Shown here piece by piece: positions 7,635 through 16,682 of a stretch of DNA of 64,000 bases. Below the pieces are notes generated by a model. That model was not told where the DNA came from. It did not search any database and saw only the letters and a list, made by a program, of their open reading frames with translations. Source of the stretch: Corynebacterium lemuris (GTDB lineage Bacteria > Actinomycetota > Actinomycetes > Mycobacteriales > Mycobacteriaceae); assembly GCF_024919295.1 (NCBI RefSeq), contig NZ_JANWTC010000009.1:62001-126000 (forward strand), written 5' to 3'. Positions within the stretch are counted from its first letter, which is position 1. Every line of letters starts with the position of its first letter. Position numbers and translations under genes: made by a program.

Positions 7635-8942
7635 ATGACGGAGCCTGCCACGGGTTCGGCGCCCCTCGGCGGGGCCGGCCCTGATCCGGACGCCGACCCG
7701 GATGCCCCGCGCCCGAGTCTCTGGCGCGGCCGGATCCTGCTGATCCTGGGCATCGTCCTGCTGGGTATCTCCCTGCGTTATGCCGTCACCGGTCTCTCGC
7801 CGCTGCTCCCGGTGGTCCGGGAGGGGCTCGGTATCGGAGTCACGGGTGCCAGCATCATCGGCATGCTGCCCACGCTGATGTTCGGTGCGGGTGGTCTGCT
7901 GGCTCCGATGCTGGCGCGACGGACCTCGACTGAGCTGGTCGCGGTTGTCGGCATGACGCTGGCGACCATCGGTGCCGTGACCCGCGCGCTGGCCACCGAC
8001 GCCACCCTGTTCATCGTCTTGTCCGCGGTGTCCCTGCTGGGCATGGGCTTCGGCAACGTGGCCGGTGCCCCGCTGGTGAAGAAGTACTTCCCGGACCGCC
8101 AGGCCATCATGCTGACCACCTTCGCACTGCTGATGCAGGCTGGCGCCACCCTGCCGGCCTTCACTGCGGTGCCGATCTCGAATGCCGCCGGCTGGCGCTG
8201 GTCGCTGGCGTCCTGGGCGTTGATCTCCTTCCTGGCGATCATCCCGTGGGCGATCCAGCTGTTCCGGAAGGACTCCGCATCCGTTGCGGCCCAGGGCGGG
8301 GCCGCAACGGCACAGGATACGAAAGGCGCCTCCTTCGGCATCGCTTCGCTACTGCGCAGCCCGACGGCGGTGGGCACGGCGCTGTTCTACGCCACCGCCT
8401 CCTTCAACACCTACGCGGTGCTGGCGTGGATGCCGACCATCCTCGGTGATCGCGGCCTGGATCTGGGCGCCGCCGCCGGCGTGTTCAGTATCTACACCTT
8501 CATGACGCTGCCGATGGCGCTGATCGTGCCGCTCATCGCGGCGAAGATGGACCAACCCTTCCCACTGGCGGCGGCACTGAGTGTGGTGCACGCCATCGGC
8601 TTCGTCGGTCTGCTGCTGGCGCCGGGTATCCCGGCCCTGTGGGTGACCATCATGGGTCTCGGCGGCGGTGCCTTCCCCTTCGCCATCGCTATGTTCAACC
8701 GCCGCACCCGGACGGAGTCGGGTTCCGCCGCGATCTCCGGCTTCGCCATGGGTGTGGGTTATCTCGTCGGTACCCTCGGTCCGTTGGCCGGTGGCTGGCT
8801 CTTCTCCGCCACCGGCGGCTGGGAGGCGGCGATGATCCTCTACGCCGCTTCCGGAGTGCTGATGCTCGCCGGTGCCTACCTCATGACCAGGAAGAAGTTC
8901 CTGGAGGATGAGGTGAATACGGTGGCCCCCGTCACCGGCTAG
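7635..8942 (+). CDS. MFS transporter, CynX/NimT-like
   Basis: Protein of 435 residues with a hydrophilic, acidic N-terminal extension (about 33 residues) and about 12 membrane segments in two halves separated by a loop near residue 220. The RYAVTGLSPLLPVV opening resembles the cyanate/2-nitroimidazole transporter branch of the MFS. It starts 2 bp after the SDR stop, so translation is probably coupled. The substrate is not evident. Confidence 0.85.
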   Translation: MTEPATGSAPLGGAGPDPDADPDAPRPSLWRGRILLILGIVLLGISLRYAVTGLSPLLPVVREGLGIGVTGASIIGMLPTLMFGAGGLLAPMLARRTSTELVAVVGMTLATIGAVTRALATDATLFIVLSAVSLLGMGFGNVAGAPLVKKYFPDRQAIMLTTFALLMQAGATLPAFTAVPISNAAGWRWSLASWALISFLAIIPWAIQLFRKDSASVAAQGGAATAQDTKGASFGIASLLRSPTAVGTALFYATASFNTYAVLAWMPTILGDRGLDLGAAAGVFSIYTFMTLPMALIVPLIAAKMDQPFPLAAALSVVHAIGFVGLLLAPGIPALWVTIMGLGGGAFPFAIAMFNRRTRTESGSAAISGFAMGVGYLVGTLGPLAGGWLFSATGGWEAAMILYAASGVLMLAGAYLMTRKKFLEDEVNTVAPVTG

Positions 8943-8962
8943 GCCGCAAACCTGCCGGGCAT

Positions 8963-8975
8963 TAGGGTGGATGCC
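8963..8975 (+). promoter_or_regulatory. Leaderless promoter of the CopD/CtaG gene
   Basis: TAGGGT (8963-8968) is followed by 7 nt and then the ATG at 8976. In corynebacteria this spacing places the transcription start on the start codon, giving a leaderless mRNA. Confidence 0.55.
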
Positions 8976-11072
8976 ATGTCAGTACCGCAGGTGGAAGAGC
9001 AGGCCGGGACAAAGAGGGCGTCGATAAGCAGGACGAGCAGGGTGCGGCCGACCTGGCCGCTCTACCTGCTGTTCTTCGGCGTCGCGGGGCTCGTGGGTGC
9101 GACGATCTCCTTCGGCCTGCTCACCGATTCGCTCATCGCGCTGGGCATCCCGGACCCGGGACCGGTGACCACCTGGGGGTTGCCGTTCTTCCGGGCGGTG
9201 GGTTGGATGCTCGCCGCCCTGTCGGTGGGTTCCTTCATGTTCTCGGCGTTCTACATCTCGCCGAAGGTGCCGGACAACGACAACTCCCGCCTGGTGGAGG
9301 CCCCGCTCACCGTCGACGGTGATATCGCCGCGCGGACCGGCGCGTTCTCGGCGCTGAGTTTCGCGCTTGTCGCGCTGCTGATGATCCCGCTGGTGCTCTC
9401 CGATGTCTCGGGCACACCCTTCAGGGACGCACTGGCCCCGGACATGTGGGGCGTGGCCGTCGGCCAGGTCGCCACCGCGCAGGCCTGGGCCGTGGTGGCC
9501 GCCTTCGCCGCGGTCGTCGGCATCGCGGGGCTGATCTTCCGGAAGTGGATCGCGCAGCCGCTGCTGCTGGTCGGCGCCGTGCTCACGGTCGTGCCGCTGG
9601 GCATGGAGGGCCACGCCGCGGCCGGTGGCGCGCACGACTACGGCACCAACTCCTACCTGTGGCACCTGCTGGGCATGGTCTTCTGGGTCGGTGGCCTCAT
9701 GGCCCTGATCGCGCACGGCCGCCGTCTGGGCCCCGACATGGAGCTCGGGCTGCGCCGCTATTCGCGGATTGCGCTGTTCGCCATCGTCGTGATGGTCATC
9801 TCCGGCCTGGTCAACGCCGCAGTGCGTGTGGAGTGGTCGGACTGGTTCACCACCACATACGGCTACATCCTGGTGACCAAGACGGTGGGCCTGCTGGTGC
9901 TCGGATTCCTCGGCTGGATCCACCGCAGCATCACCATCCCGCAGATCAACACCCGGCCGCGGTTGTTCCTGCGTTTCGCGGTGGGTGAGGCCATCGTCAT
10001 GGCCGCCGTGACGGGTGTGGCCATCACCATGGGCCGCACCCCGCCACCCCCGCCGCGGGACCCGAACCTCTCGCAGATGGCCATCCAGATGGGCTACGAC
10101 CTCGTGGAGAAGCCGACGCTGACCAACGTGTTCACCATGTGGCGTTTCGACGTCATGTTCGGCACCATCGCCAGCCTCATGACCGCCGGCTACCTCTACG
10201 GGGTGTGGCGCGTCCACCGCCGCGGCGGGACCTGGCCGTGGCTGCGCACGGCGATGTGGCTGACCGGCACGGTCTCGCTCTTCGTCACCACCAGCTCCGG
10301 CCTGGGCATGAACATGCCGGCCACCTATTCGATGCACATGATCGTGCACATGATCCTGTCGATGGTGGTGCCGCTCTTCCTCGTGCTGGGCGGACCGCTC
10401 TCGCTGATCATGGCGGCCTATGAACCGGGCGCGCCGGGCCAACCCTCGGCGCATGACTGGGTCGTGGCGATCACCAAGGCACCGCTGCTGAAGATCATCT
10501 CGCATCCGGCGGTGAACACCGCGCAGTTCCTGTTCTTCTTCTACGTGCTCTACATCTTCATCCCCTTCTACGAGCTGATGATCTCCGAGCACGCCGGCCA
10601 TCTGTCGATGAACTGGGTCTTCCTGCTCTCCGGTTACCTGTACTTCTGGGAGCTGGTCGGCCCGGACCCGTTGCCGGTCCAGCGTCCCACCGCGATCCGC
10701 CTGGCGTGGCTGGTCGGTTCCATGCCCTTCCACCTCTTCGCCGGCATCTACCTCATGCAGTTGACCACGGTCATGGGCGAGGACTTCTACACCAGCCTCG
10801 GGCTGCCGTGGGAGCTGAATCTGCTGGAGGACCAGAAGGTCGGTGGCGGCATCGGTTGGGCCTCCGGTTCCTTCCCGCTGGGTCTGGTGTTCATCCTGCT
10901 GTTCCTCGGCTGGCGCCGGGATGACCGCGCCACCGAGGTCGAGTACGACAAGAAGGTCGAGGCGGGGGAGAGCGACGAGTACGAGGTCTACAACGAGATG
11001 CTCGCCCGCATGGCCGAGGGTGGTTCCACGCGTCCGGACTACTACGGGGATGAGTTCCCCCGCAAGTCCTGA
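8976..11072 (+). CDS. Copper resistance CopD / cytochrome c oxidase assembly CtaG fusion membrane protein
   Basis: Protein of 698 residues. The N-terminal half is CopD-like with several membrane segments (EGHAAAGGAHDYGTN, then WHLLGMVFWVGGLMAL). The C-terminal half is CtaG-like (caa3_CtaG): NMPATYSMHMIVHMILSM, then FYELMISEHAGH and LVGPDPLP. The same two-part architecture is usual in Corynebacterium and Mycobacterium. It probably handles copper for cytochrome oxidase maturation. The start could be GTG 8967 or ATG 8976; I prefer the ATG because the TAGGGT element sits exactly 7 nt before it. The C-terminal 50 residues are charged and cytoplasmic. Confidence 0.88.
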   Translation: MSVPQVEEQAGTKRASISRTSRVRPTWPLYLLFFGVAGLVGATISFGLLTDSLIALGIPDPGPVTTWGLPFFRAVGWMLAALSVGSFMFSAFYISPKVPDNDNSRLVEAPLTVDGDIAARTGAFSALSFALVALLMIPLVLSDVSGTPFRDALAPDMWGVAVGQVATAQAWAVVAAFAAVVGIAGLIFRKWIAQPLLLVGAVLTVVPLGMEGHAAAGGAHDYGTNSYLWHLLGMVFWVGGLMALIAHGRRLGPDMELGLRRYSRIALFAIVVMVISGLVNAAVRVEWSDWFTTTYGYILVTKTVGLLVLGFLGWIHRSITIPQINTRPRLFLRFAVGEAIVMAAVTGVAITMGRTPPPPPRDPNLSQMAIQMGYDLVEKPTLTNVFTMWRFDVMFGTIASLMTAGYLYGVWRVHRRGGTWPWLRTAMWLTGTVSLFVTTSSGLGMNMPATYSMHMIVHMILSMVVPLFLVLGGPLSLIMAAYEPGAPGQPSAHDWVVAITKAPLLKIISHPAVNTAQFLFFFYVLYIFIPFYELMISEHAGHLSMNWVFLLSGYLYFWELVGPDPLPVQRPTAIRLAWLVGSMPFHLFAGIYLMQLTTVMGEDFYTSLGLPWELNLLEDQKVGGGIGWASGSFPLGLVFILLFLGWRRDDRATEVEYDKKVEAGESDEYEVYNEMLARMAEGGSTRPDYYGDEFPRKS

Positions 11073-11092
11073 TCCCGCGCGGTGCACCCGTG

Positions 11093-11121
11093 CCTGTGGA
11101 TGGCGGGGGTCTGTCCACAGG
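11093..11121. other. Hairpin between ctaG and ssb
   Basis: CCTGTGGA at 11093-11100 and TCCACAGG at 11114-11121 form a perfect 8-bp stem with a 13-nt loop. It may end the ctaG transcript or act as an operator for the ssb-like gene; there is no T-run. Confidence 0.3.
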
Positions 11122-11210
11122 CTTATCGACGCCTCGTTGTCACCGCCCCAGCGCAGTGGCAGGGTGCGGGGTGTCACCATCATTCACAGACACCCAGGGG
11201 GGAACTCACC

Positions 11211-11750
11211 GTGGCAACATCAACCACCACCATCACCGGCAACCTCACCCGAACACCCGTCCTCAAACAGTTCGAACCGTCCAAATCCGACCTGGTCAGC
11301 ATGCGGGTGGCCGTGAATCGCCGCGTGCTCAAGGACGACAAGTGGATCGACGGCGACGCGGCCTACATCACCGTCGAGGCCTGGGGCTCGCTGGCCCGGC
11401 ACTGCCGGGTCTCGCTGGACAAGGGCATGCCGGTCATCGCGACCGGCCACCTGGTCACCACCGAATGGCAGGTGACCGGGGAGGAGAAGCCACGCACCCA
11501 GCTCGTCCTCAAGGCCAGCAGCATCGGTCTGGACCTGACCTACTACATCGCCGCCTCCCGGAAGATGGACGCAAGCGAACGCCGCATCGAGGGCATCCAG
11601 ATTCCCGAGCAGGACATGGCAGACATCTACGACCAGAAGCTTGAGATCAAGCAACAGCCGGCCGACTCCTTCACCGACGTCTCGCACCTGCAGGAGACAC
11701 CCCTGGAGCAGCCGGTGGGGGCCCCGGAGCCGCAGGATGTGCCCTTCTAG
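11211..11750 (+). CDS. ssb: Single-stranded DNA-binding protein (additional SSB paralogue)
   Basis: Protein of 179 residues: an N-terminal OB-fold (ITGNLTRTPVLKQF, VAVNRRV, ITVEAWGSLARHC, KGMPVIATGHLVTTEW) and a divergent linker ending in PQDVPF, the acidic/Phe tail used by SSBs to recruit partners. The GTG at 11211 is preferred because GGGGGGA precedes it and homology starts right after; an upstream ATG at 11082 would add unlikely residues. The gene is not next to rpsF or rplI, where the main bacterial ssb usually sits, so this is probably a second SSB. Confidence 0.88.
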   Translation: MATSTTTITGNLTRTPVLKQFEPSKSDLVSMRVAVNRRVLKDDKWIDGDAAYITVEAWGSLARHCRVSLDKGMPVIATGHLVTTEWQVTGEEKPRTQLVLKASSIGLDLTYYIAASRKMDASERRIEGIQIPEQDMADIYDQKLEIKQQPADSFTDVSHLQETPLEQPVGAPEPQDVPF

Positions 11751-11824
11751 CGGCCGTTCGGGTATATACGCGCCGGTCATGTACCCTGTGGAGTGTCTTT
11801 AACGCATTACACACAAGGGGAGAA

Positions 11825-13495
11825 ATGGCCGAGTTCATCTACACGATGAAGAATGTGCGAAGGGTCGTCGGCGACAAGGTCATCCTTGACAATGTCACGA
11901 TGGCCTTTTACCCGGGCGCCAAGATCGGTGTCGTCGGACCCAATGGTGCCGGTAAGTCCTCCGTCCTCAAGGTCATGGCCGGCATCGACCAGCCCTCCAA
12001 CGGCGATGCCTTCCTGCAGCCGGGTGCCACCGTCGGCATCCTGCTGCAGGAGCCGCCGCTGAACGAGGAGAAGACCGTCCGCGAGAACGTGGAGGAGGGT
12101 CTGGGTGAGATCTTCGAGAAGAAGCAGCGCTTCGAGGCGATCGCCGAGGAGATGGCGACCAACTACACCGATGAGCTGATGGAGGAGATGGGCGTCCTGC
12201 AGGAGGCCCTCGACGCCGCTGATGCGTGGGAGGTCGACTCCAAGATCGAGCAGGCCATGGAGGCTCTGCGCTGCCCGCCGTCGGATTCCCCGGTCACCCA
12301 CCTCTCCGGTGGTGAGCGCCGCCGCGTCGCCCTGGCCAAGCTGCTGCTGTCCGAGCCGGACCTGCTGCTGCTCGATGAGCCCACCAACCACCTGGACGCC
12401 GAGTCCGTCCTGTGGCTGGAGAAGCACCTCGCCGACTACAAGGGCGCTGTCCTGGCCGTCACCCACGACCGTTACTTCCTCGACCACGTCGCGGAGTGGA
12501 TCTGTGAGGTCGACCGCGGCCAGCTGCACCCCTACGAGGGCAACTACTCCACCTACCTGGAGAAGAAGGCCGAGCGCCTCGAGGTGTCCGGCAAGAAGGA
12601 CCAGAAGCTGCAGAAGCGCCTGAAGGACGAGCTCGCCTGGGTGCGCTCCTCCCCGAAGGCACGTCAGGCCAAGAACAAGGCCCGTCTGGAGCGCTACGAG
12701 GAGATGGCCGCCGAGGCCGAGAAGTACAGGAAGCTGGACTTCGAGGAGATCCAGATCCCGACCCCGCCGCGCCTGGGCAACAAGGTCGTGGAGGTCAAGG
12801 ACCTGGAGAAGGGCTTCGACGGCCGCACCCTGATCAAGGACCTCTCCTTCACCCTGCCGCGCAACGGCATCGTCGGCGTCATCGGCCCGAACGGCGTGGG
12901 CAAGACCACCCTGTTCAAGACCATCGTCGGTCTCGAGGAGCCGGATTCCGGTTCAGTGGAGGTCGGCGAGACCGTCCAGCTCTCCTACGTGGACCAGGGC
13001 CGCGAGAACATCGACCCAGAGAAGAGCGTGTGGGAGGTCGTCTCCGACGGCCTGGACTACATCCACGTCGGTCAGAACGAGATGCCGTCCCGTGCCTACC
13101 TGTCCGCCTTCGGTTTCAAGGGCGCGGACCAGCAGAAGCCGTCGAAGGTGCTCTCCGGTGGTGAGCGCAACCGACTGAACCTGGCGCTGACCCTCAAGCA
13201 GGGCGGCAACCTGATCCTGCTCGATGAGCCGACTAACGACCTCGACGTCGAGACCCTCGGTTCCCTGGAGAATGCGCTGACCGAGTTCCCGGGCTGTGCC
13301 GTGGTCATCTCCCACGACCGCTGGTTCCTGGACCGCACCTGTACCCACATCCTGGCCTGGGAGGGCAACGTGGAGGAGGGGCGCTGGTACTGGTTCGAGG
13401 GCAACTTCGGTGACTACGAGAAGAACAAGGTCGAGCGCCTCGGCGTTGACGCTGCCCGTCCTTCGCGCGTCACCCACCGCCGCCTGACCCGCTAG
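11825..13495 (+). CDS. ettA: Energy-dependent translational throttle protein EttA (ABC-F)
   Basis: Protein of 556 residues with two ABC ATPase domains and no membrane segments. The first has Walker A GPNGAGKSS (residues 38-46), signature LSGGERRRVAL and Walker B DEPTNHLD. The second has GPNGVGKTT, LSGGERNRLNL and DEPTNDLD. The inter-domain linker is the long charged P-site tRNA-interaction motif region. EttA binds the ribosomal E site and gates the first elongation step according to ATP/ADP. GGGGAGAA precedes the ATG. A terminator follows 29 bp after the stop. Confidence 0.95.
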   Translation: MAEFIYTMKNVRRVVGDKVILDNVTMAFYPGAKIGVVGPNGAGKSSVLKVMAGIDQPSNGDAFLQPGATVGILLQEPPLNEEKTVRENVEEGLGEIFEKKQRFEAIAEEMATNYTDELMEEMGVLQEALDAADAWEVDSKIEQAMEALRCPPSDSPVTHLSGGERRRVALAKLLLSEPDLLLLDEPTNHLDAESVLWLEKHLADYKGAVLAVTHDRYFLDHVAEWICEVDRGQLHPYEGNYSTYLEKKAERLEVSGKKDQKLQKRLKDELAWVRSSPKARQAKNKARLERYEEMAAEAEKYRKLDFEEIQIPTPPRLGNKVVEVKDLEKGFDGRTLIKDLSFTLPRNGIVGVIGPNGVGKTTLFKTIVGLEEPDSGSVEVGETVQLSYVDQGRENIDPEKSVWEVVSDGLDYIHVGQNEMPSRAYLSAFGFKGADQQKPSKVLSGGERNRLNLALTLKQGGNLILLDEPTNDLDVETLGSLENALTEFPGCAVVISHDRWFLDRTCTHILAWEGNVEEGRWYWFEGNFGDYEKNKVERLGVDAARPSRVTHRRLTR

Positions 13496-13523
13496 CCCGG
13501 ACCGGTCAGTACGGCCCAGCAAT

Positions 13524-13559
13524 CGGCGGCCCGCACCCTGTTCAGGGTGTGGGCCGCCG
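13524..13559 (+). terminator. Terminator between ettA and arsO
   Basis: A 16-bp stem (13524-13539 with 13544-13559, one G-U pair) with a short loop lies between the convergent ettA and arsO genes. There is only a weak T-rich tail, so it may serve both directions. Confidence 0.7.
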
Positions 13560-13561
13560 GC

Positions 13562-14551
13562 TTATGTGCCGAGAGAATCGAGGATCTCCCGGGCCACCTG
13601 CCTGGCGGAGGGACCCACCCCGGTGATCGTGGCCGATCCGGGGCCGGTCCAGTCGCCGTAGCCGACCAGGTGCAGGCCCGGGTGTTCCGGGGCGCGGCCG
13701 TGGAGAAGCCCCCGGAACGGCCGGAGAGCGGGCCGGAAGCCGGTGCACCAGATCAGGTGCCCGGCTGTGACCTCATCGAGGGAGCTGAACATGCGGGTCG
13801 GTGTCAGCCGTCCGGAATCCCGGGCCGCGAGGACGTGCGGGAGCATGACGATGTCGCCCAGCTGAGAGTCGGGGCCGGGGTCCGGGCCACCCCGCAGGAT
13901 GGCCAGTGCGCGCCGGCGGTTGCGCTGGAACAGCACGCGTCCGTCGACGTCATCGGGCATCCACCGCGGCTCGTGCCGGGTGTACCAGGTGACCTGGGCG
14001 ACCTGGCTGAGTTCGGCGGCGATCTGGGCGCCGGAGTTCGCCGCCCCGACCACGGCCACCGACTCACCCCGGAAGGGTCCGGCGCCGGGGTAGTTGGCCG
14101 AGTGCCACTGTGTCCCCGCGAAGGAGCCCGGGTACGTCGGGACGAAGGGGGCAGACCAGGTGCCGGTGGCGGCGACCACGTTCCGGGTGAGCCAGGACTG
14201 TTCAGGAGACCGCACGTGGAAGAGCCCCGCCTCATGGTCCACCCGGGTGACGCGGACAGGGCGTCGGACACGGAAGTTGTACCGCTTCTCGTAGGCGCCC
14301 AGGTAGTCCACGACATGCCGGGCCGGTGGGAAGCCCGCGGAGGCGGGCATCGGTTTGCCGGGCAGGTTGGAGAAGTCGGTCGTGGAGAACAGGGTCATCG
14401 ACGGCCATACATGCCGCCACGCCCCACCGGGGGAGGGTTGGTCGTCGAGGATGAGGGTGTCCACTCCCTCCCGCTGCAGGTAATAGGCCGTGGCCAGGCC
14501 GGACTGCCCGCCCCCGATGATGATGGCCTCGAAGACATGGGAATGCGTCAC
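13562..14551 (-). CDS. arsO: ArsO-like NAD(P)H-dependent flavin-containing monooxygenase
   Basis: Protein of 329 residues. The FAD-binding motif GGGQSGLATAYYL is at the N-terminus and the NADPH-binding motif VVGAANSGAQIA lies mid-protein; GTWSAPFVP and CTGFRPAL are typical of this family. It shares the minus strand with arsR, 32 bp downstream of it. ArsO-type flavoproteins are known members of ars operons, though their reaction on arsenicals is poorly defined. The GTG at 14551 with GAGGA 8 nt upstream is preferred to a longer reading frame that would overlap arsR. Confidence 0.82.
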   Translation of the reverse strand: MTHSHVFEAIIIGGGQSGLATAYYLQREGVDTLILDDQPSPGGAWRHVWPSMTLFSTTDFSNLPGKPMPASAGFPPARHVVDYLGAYEKRYNFRVRRPVRVTRVDHEAGLFHVRSPEQSWLTRNVVAATGTWSAPFVPTYPGSFAGTQWHSANYPGAGPFRGESVAVVGAANSGAQIAAELSQVAQVTWYTRHEPRWMPDDVDGRVLFQRNRRRALAILRGGPDPGPDSQLGDIVMLPHVLAARDSGRLTPTRMFSSLDEVTAGHLIWCTGFRPALRPFRGLLHGRAPEHPGLHLVGYGDWTGPGSATITGVGPSARQVAREILDSLGT

Positions 14552-14583
14552 GGAAAAGTCCTCGGTTCCTGTTCCAGTGCGGT

Positions 14584-14931
14584 TCAGTCCATCTGCAGGA
14601 CCGTGCGCAGCTCCGCGAAGAGCTCGGGACGGACCCGGTGGGTAACGTTCCGGCCCTCCCGGATCCTCTCCAGGAGGCCGGCGTCGGTCAGTTTCTTCAG
14701 GTGGTGGGAGACCGTCGGCTGGCTCAACCCGACGAGTTCGGTGAGCTCGTTGACACTGACCGGGCCACACCCCCCGGCCGCCAGCTGGGAGAGTATCCGC
14801 AACCGGGCGGGTTCCGCGAGGATCTTGAACAGGGCGGCGTAGCGGGCCGCCTCGTCGTCGCTGAGCGGGCCGGTGCCCAGCGAGCAGCAGTCGGCGAGGT
14901 CAGTGAGCGGGAGGATCTGGGCGGCGGTCAT
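14584..14931 (-). CDS. arsR: ArsR-family arsenite-responsive repressor
   Basis: Protein of 115 residues with a winged helix (VSVNELTELVGLSQPTVSHHLKKL). With the ATG at 14931 the cysteines fall at positions 15, 16 and 55, exactly the As(III)-binding set described for C. glutamicum ArsR; a start two codons earlier (14937) would shift them. This both fixes the start and supports arsenite sensing. It is divergent from acr3 and heads arsR-arsO. It should repress both directions through the inverted repeat at 14943-14996. Confidence 0.95.
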   Translation of the reverse strand: MTAAQILPLTDLADCCSLGTGPLSDDEAARYAALFKILAEPARLRILSQLAAGGCGPVSVNELTELVGLSQPTVSHHLKKLTDAGLLERIREGRNVTHRVRPELFAELRTVLQMD

Positions 14932-14942
14932 GCCCACAGCTT

Positions 14943-14996
14943 ATATTGACGGATGTCGATAACGGAAGTATTTTCATTATTGATATCCGTCAATAT
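14943..14996. promoter_or_regulatory. ars divergent operator: 20-bp inverted repeat pair
   Basis: The 20 bp at 14943-14962 (ATATTGACGGATGTCGATAA) recur as the reverse complement at 14977-14996 with only 2 mismatches, separated by 14 bp. The pair lies between the arsR and acr3 starts and is AT-rich compared with its surroundings. The position and the family make ArsR the expected ligand. Confidence 0.85.
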
Positions 14997-15011
14997 TGTG
15001 AAAGGTGCCGC

Positions 15012-16130
15012 ATGACCGCACCAGTCAGACCCGCCCGCATGTCCTTCCTCGACAAGTATCTCCCGGTCTGGATCATCCTGGCCATGGCCGCCGGCCTGCT
15101 CATCGGCCGCGCGGTCCCCGGGGTTGGTGACGCCCTCGGGGCGCTCGAGGTCGGCGGCATCTCGCTGCCCATCGCCCTTGGCCTGCTGGTGATGATGTAC
15201 CCGCCGCTGGCCAAGGTCCGCTACGACAAGACGCGCGAGATCACCGCCGACAAACGCCTGATGGCCGTCTCGCTGATCCTCAACTGGCTCGTTGGCCCGG
15301 CCCTGATGTTCGCCCTGGCCTGGATCTTCCTGCCCGATGAACCGGAGCTGCGCACCGGCCTGATCATCGTCGGCCTGGCCCGCTGCATCGCCATGGTGCT
15401 CGTCTGGTCCGACCTGTCCTGCGGCGACCGCGAGGCCACGGCCGTGCTGGTGGCCATCAACTCCGTGTTCCAGGTCCTCATGTTCGGCGTCCTGGGCTGG
15501 TTCTACCTCCAGGTCCTGCCCTCCTGGCTGGGCCTGGAGACCACCTCCGCCGAGTTCTCCTTCTGGTCGATCGTCACCTCCGTCCTCGTCTTCCTGGGGA
15601 TCCCACTGCTGGCCGGGGTGCTGTCCCGGGTGATCGGCGAGAAGACCAGGGGGCGCCGCTGGTACGAGTCGACGTTCCTCCCCGCGATCTCCCCGCTGGC
15701 GCTGATCGGCCTGCTCTACACCATCGTCCTGCTGTTCTCCCTGCAGGGTGAGCAGATCACCTCCCAGCCCTGGACCGTGGCACGGGTGGCGATCCCGCTG
15801 CTGGCCTACTTCGTCGGCATGTTCGCCATCTCCCTGCTCGCCTCGAAGGCGTCCGGGATGGGCTACGCCCAGTCCGCGTCGGTGTCCTTCACCGCGGCGG
15901 GCAACAACTTCGAGCTCGCCATTGCGGTGTCCATCGGCACCTTCGGTGCCACCTCCGCCCAGGCGCTGGCCGGCACCATCGGCCCGCTCATCGAGATCCC
16001 CGTGCTCGTCGGCCTCGTCTACGTCATGCTGTGGCTGGGACCGAAGCTCTTTCCGGACGACCCCACCCTGCCCACCGGCCGGACCCCCGCCACCGACCCC
16101 AGCACCGAAAAGGAAACCGTCGCACCATGA
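15012..16130 (+). CDS. acr3: Acr3-type arsenite efflux permease
   Basis: Protein of 372 residues with about 10 membrane segments. It carries the Acr3 hallmarks: the conserved cysteine in [12 protein letters not shown], then [21 protein letters not shown] and [20 protein letters not shown]. Acr3 exports arsenite using the proton motive force. GAAAGG precedes the ATG at 15012. Its stop overlaps the arsC start by 4 nt (ATGA). It is controlled from the operator pair shared with arsR. Confidence 0.95.
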   Translation: MTAPVRPARMSFLDKYLPVWIILAMAAGLLIGRAVPGVGDALGALEVGGISLPIALGLLVMMYPPLAKVRYDKTREITADKRLMAVSLILNWLVGPALMFALAWIFLPDEPELRTGLIIVGLARCIAMVLVWSDLSCGDREATAVLVAINSVFQVLMFGVLGWFYLQVLPSWLGLETTSAEFSFWSIVTSVLVFLGIPLLAGVLSRVIGEKTRGRRWYESTFLPAISPLALIGLLYTIVLLFSLQGEQITSQPWTVARVAIPLLAYFVGMFAISLLASKASGMGYAQSASVSFTAAGNNFELAIAVSIGTFGATSAQALAGTIGPLIEIPVLVGLVYVMLWLGPKLFPDDPTLPTGRTPATDPSTEKETVAP

Positions 16131-16543
16131 CCGCCACCCCGTCCGTCCTGTTCGTCTGCGTCGGCAACGGCGGCAAGTCCCAGATGGCCGCCGCCCTCGC
16201 CAGGAAGCACGCCGGTGACCGCCTGGAGATCCACTCCGCCGGCACGAAACCCGGCACCGGGCTCAACGCCCAGTCCGTCGAGGCCATCGCGGAGGTCGGT
16301 GCGGACATGTCCCACGGAACGCCCAAGGGCATTGATCCCGAGCTGCTGCGCCGGGTCGACCGCACCGTCATCCTCGGTGCCGACGCCGAGCTGGAACTCC
16401 CGGCGGATGCCCGCGGAACGCTCGAGCGCTGGGTGACCGATGAGCCCGCGGAACGCGGCATCGGGGGTGGGGAGCGCATGCGGCTGATCCGGGATGACAT
16501 CGATGCCCGGCTCATCCTGCTGTTCTCTGAACTGCTCGGTTGA
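16127..16543 (+). CDS. arsC: Arsenate reductase, arsenate-mycothiol transferase type (LMW-PTP fold)
   Basis: Protein of 138 residues with the low-molecular-weight phosphatase fold. The active-site loop is CVGNGGKS at about residues 11-18, with Cys11 as the nucleophile. The loop has Lys where classic phosphatases have Arg. [12 protein letters not shown] and a C-terminal acidic segment follow. In corynebacteria such enzymes form an arsenate-mycothiol adduct that mycoredoxin reduces to arsenite, which Acr3 then exports. Translation is coupled to acr3 by the ATGA overlap. Confidence 0.9.
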   Translation: MTATPSVLFVCVGNGGKSQMAAALARKHAGDRLEIHSAGTKPGTGLNAQSVEAIAEVGADMSHGTPKGIDPELLRRVDRTVILGADAELELPADARGTLERWVTDEPAERGIGGGERMRLIRDDIDARLILLFSELLG

Positions 16544-16553
16544 ACCTCCCCGC

Positions 16554-16575
16554 CCGGGGCAGTGCCCGGCCCCGG
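16554..16575 (+). terminator. Possible terminator of the acr3-arsC operon
   Basis: CCGGGGC (16554-16560) and GCCCCGG (16569-16575) form a 7-bp stem with an 8-nt loop 10 bp after arsC. No T-run follows. Confidence 0.4.
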
Positions 16576-16599
16576 ATCCCTCTCCGGGCGGATCCGGTA

Positions 16600-16605
16600 T
16601 AGATT
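16600..16605 (+). promoter_or_regulatory. Probable -10 of the thioesterase operon
   Basis: TAGATT within GGTATAGATTGG, 78 bp upstream of the thioesterase ATG, matches the corynebacterial -10 form and follows the ars operon end. Confidence 0.4.
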
Positions 16606-16682
16606 GGTTGGGAAGTAACACGCGCCCGCCGTGCGAGACCGGGCAAGACCCAGAGCAACACCGGAAGAGGAACCTCCCCCGA

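Noticed and set aside
11093..11121. TGTGGAT/TCCACA sequences before ssb as DnaA boxes
   Set aside because: They match the DnaA box at only about 7 of 9 positions and are better explained as the two arms of one hairpin.
16127..16543. Lys in place of Arg in the ArsC active-site loop as a possible inactivating change
   Set aside because: As I remember, the characterised C. glutamicum arsenate-mycothiol transferases also have GGKS here, so it is a family trait.
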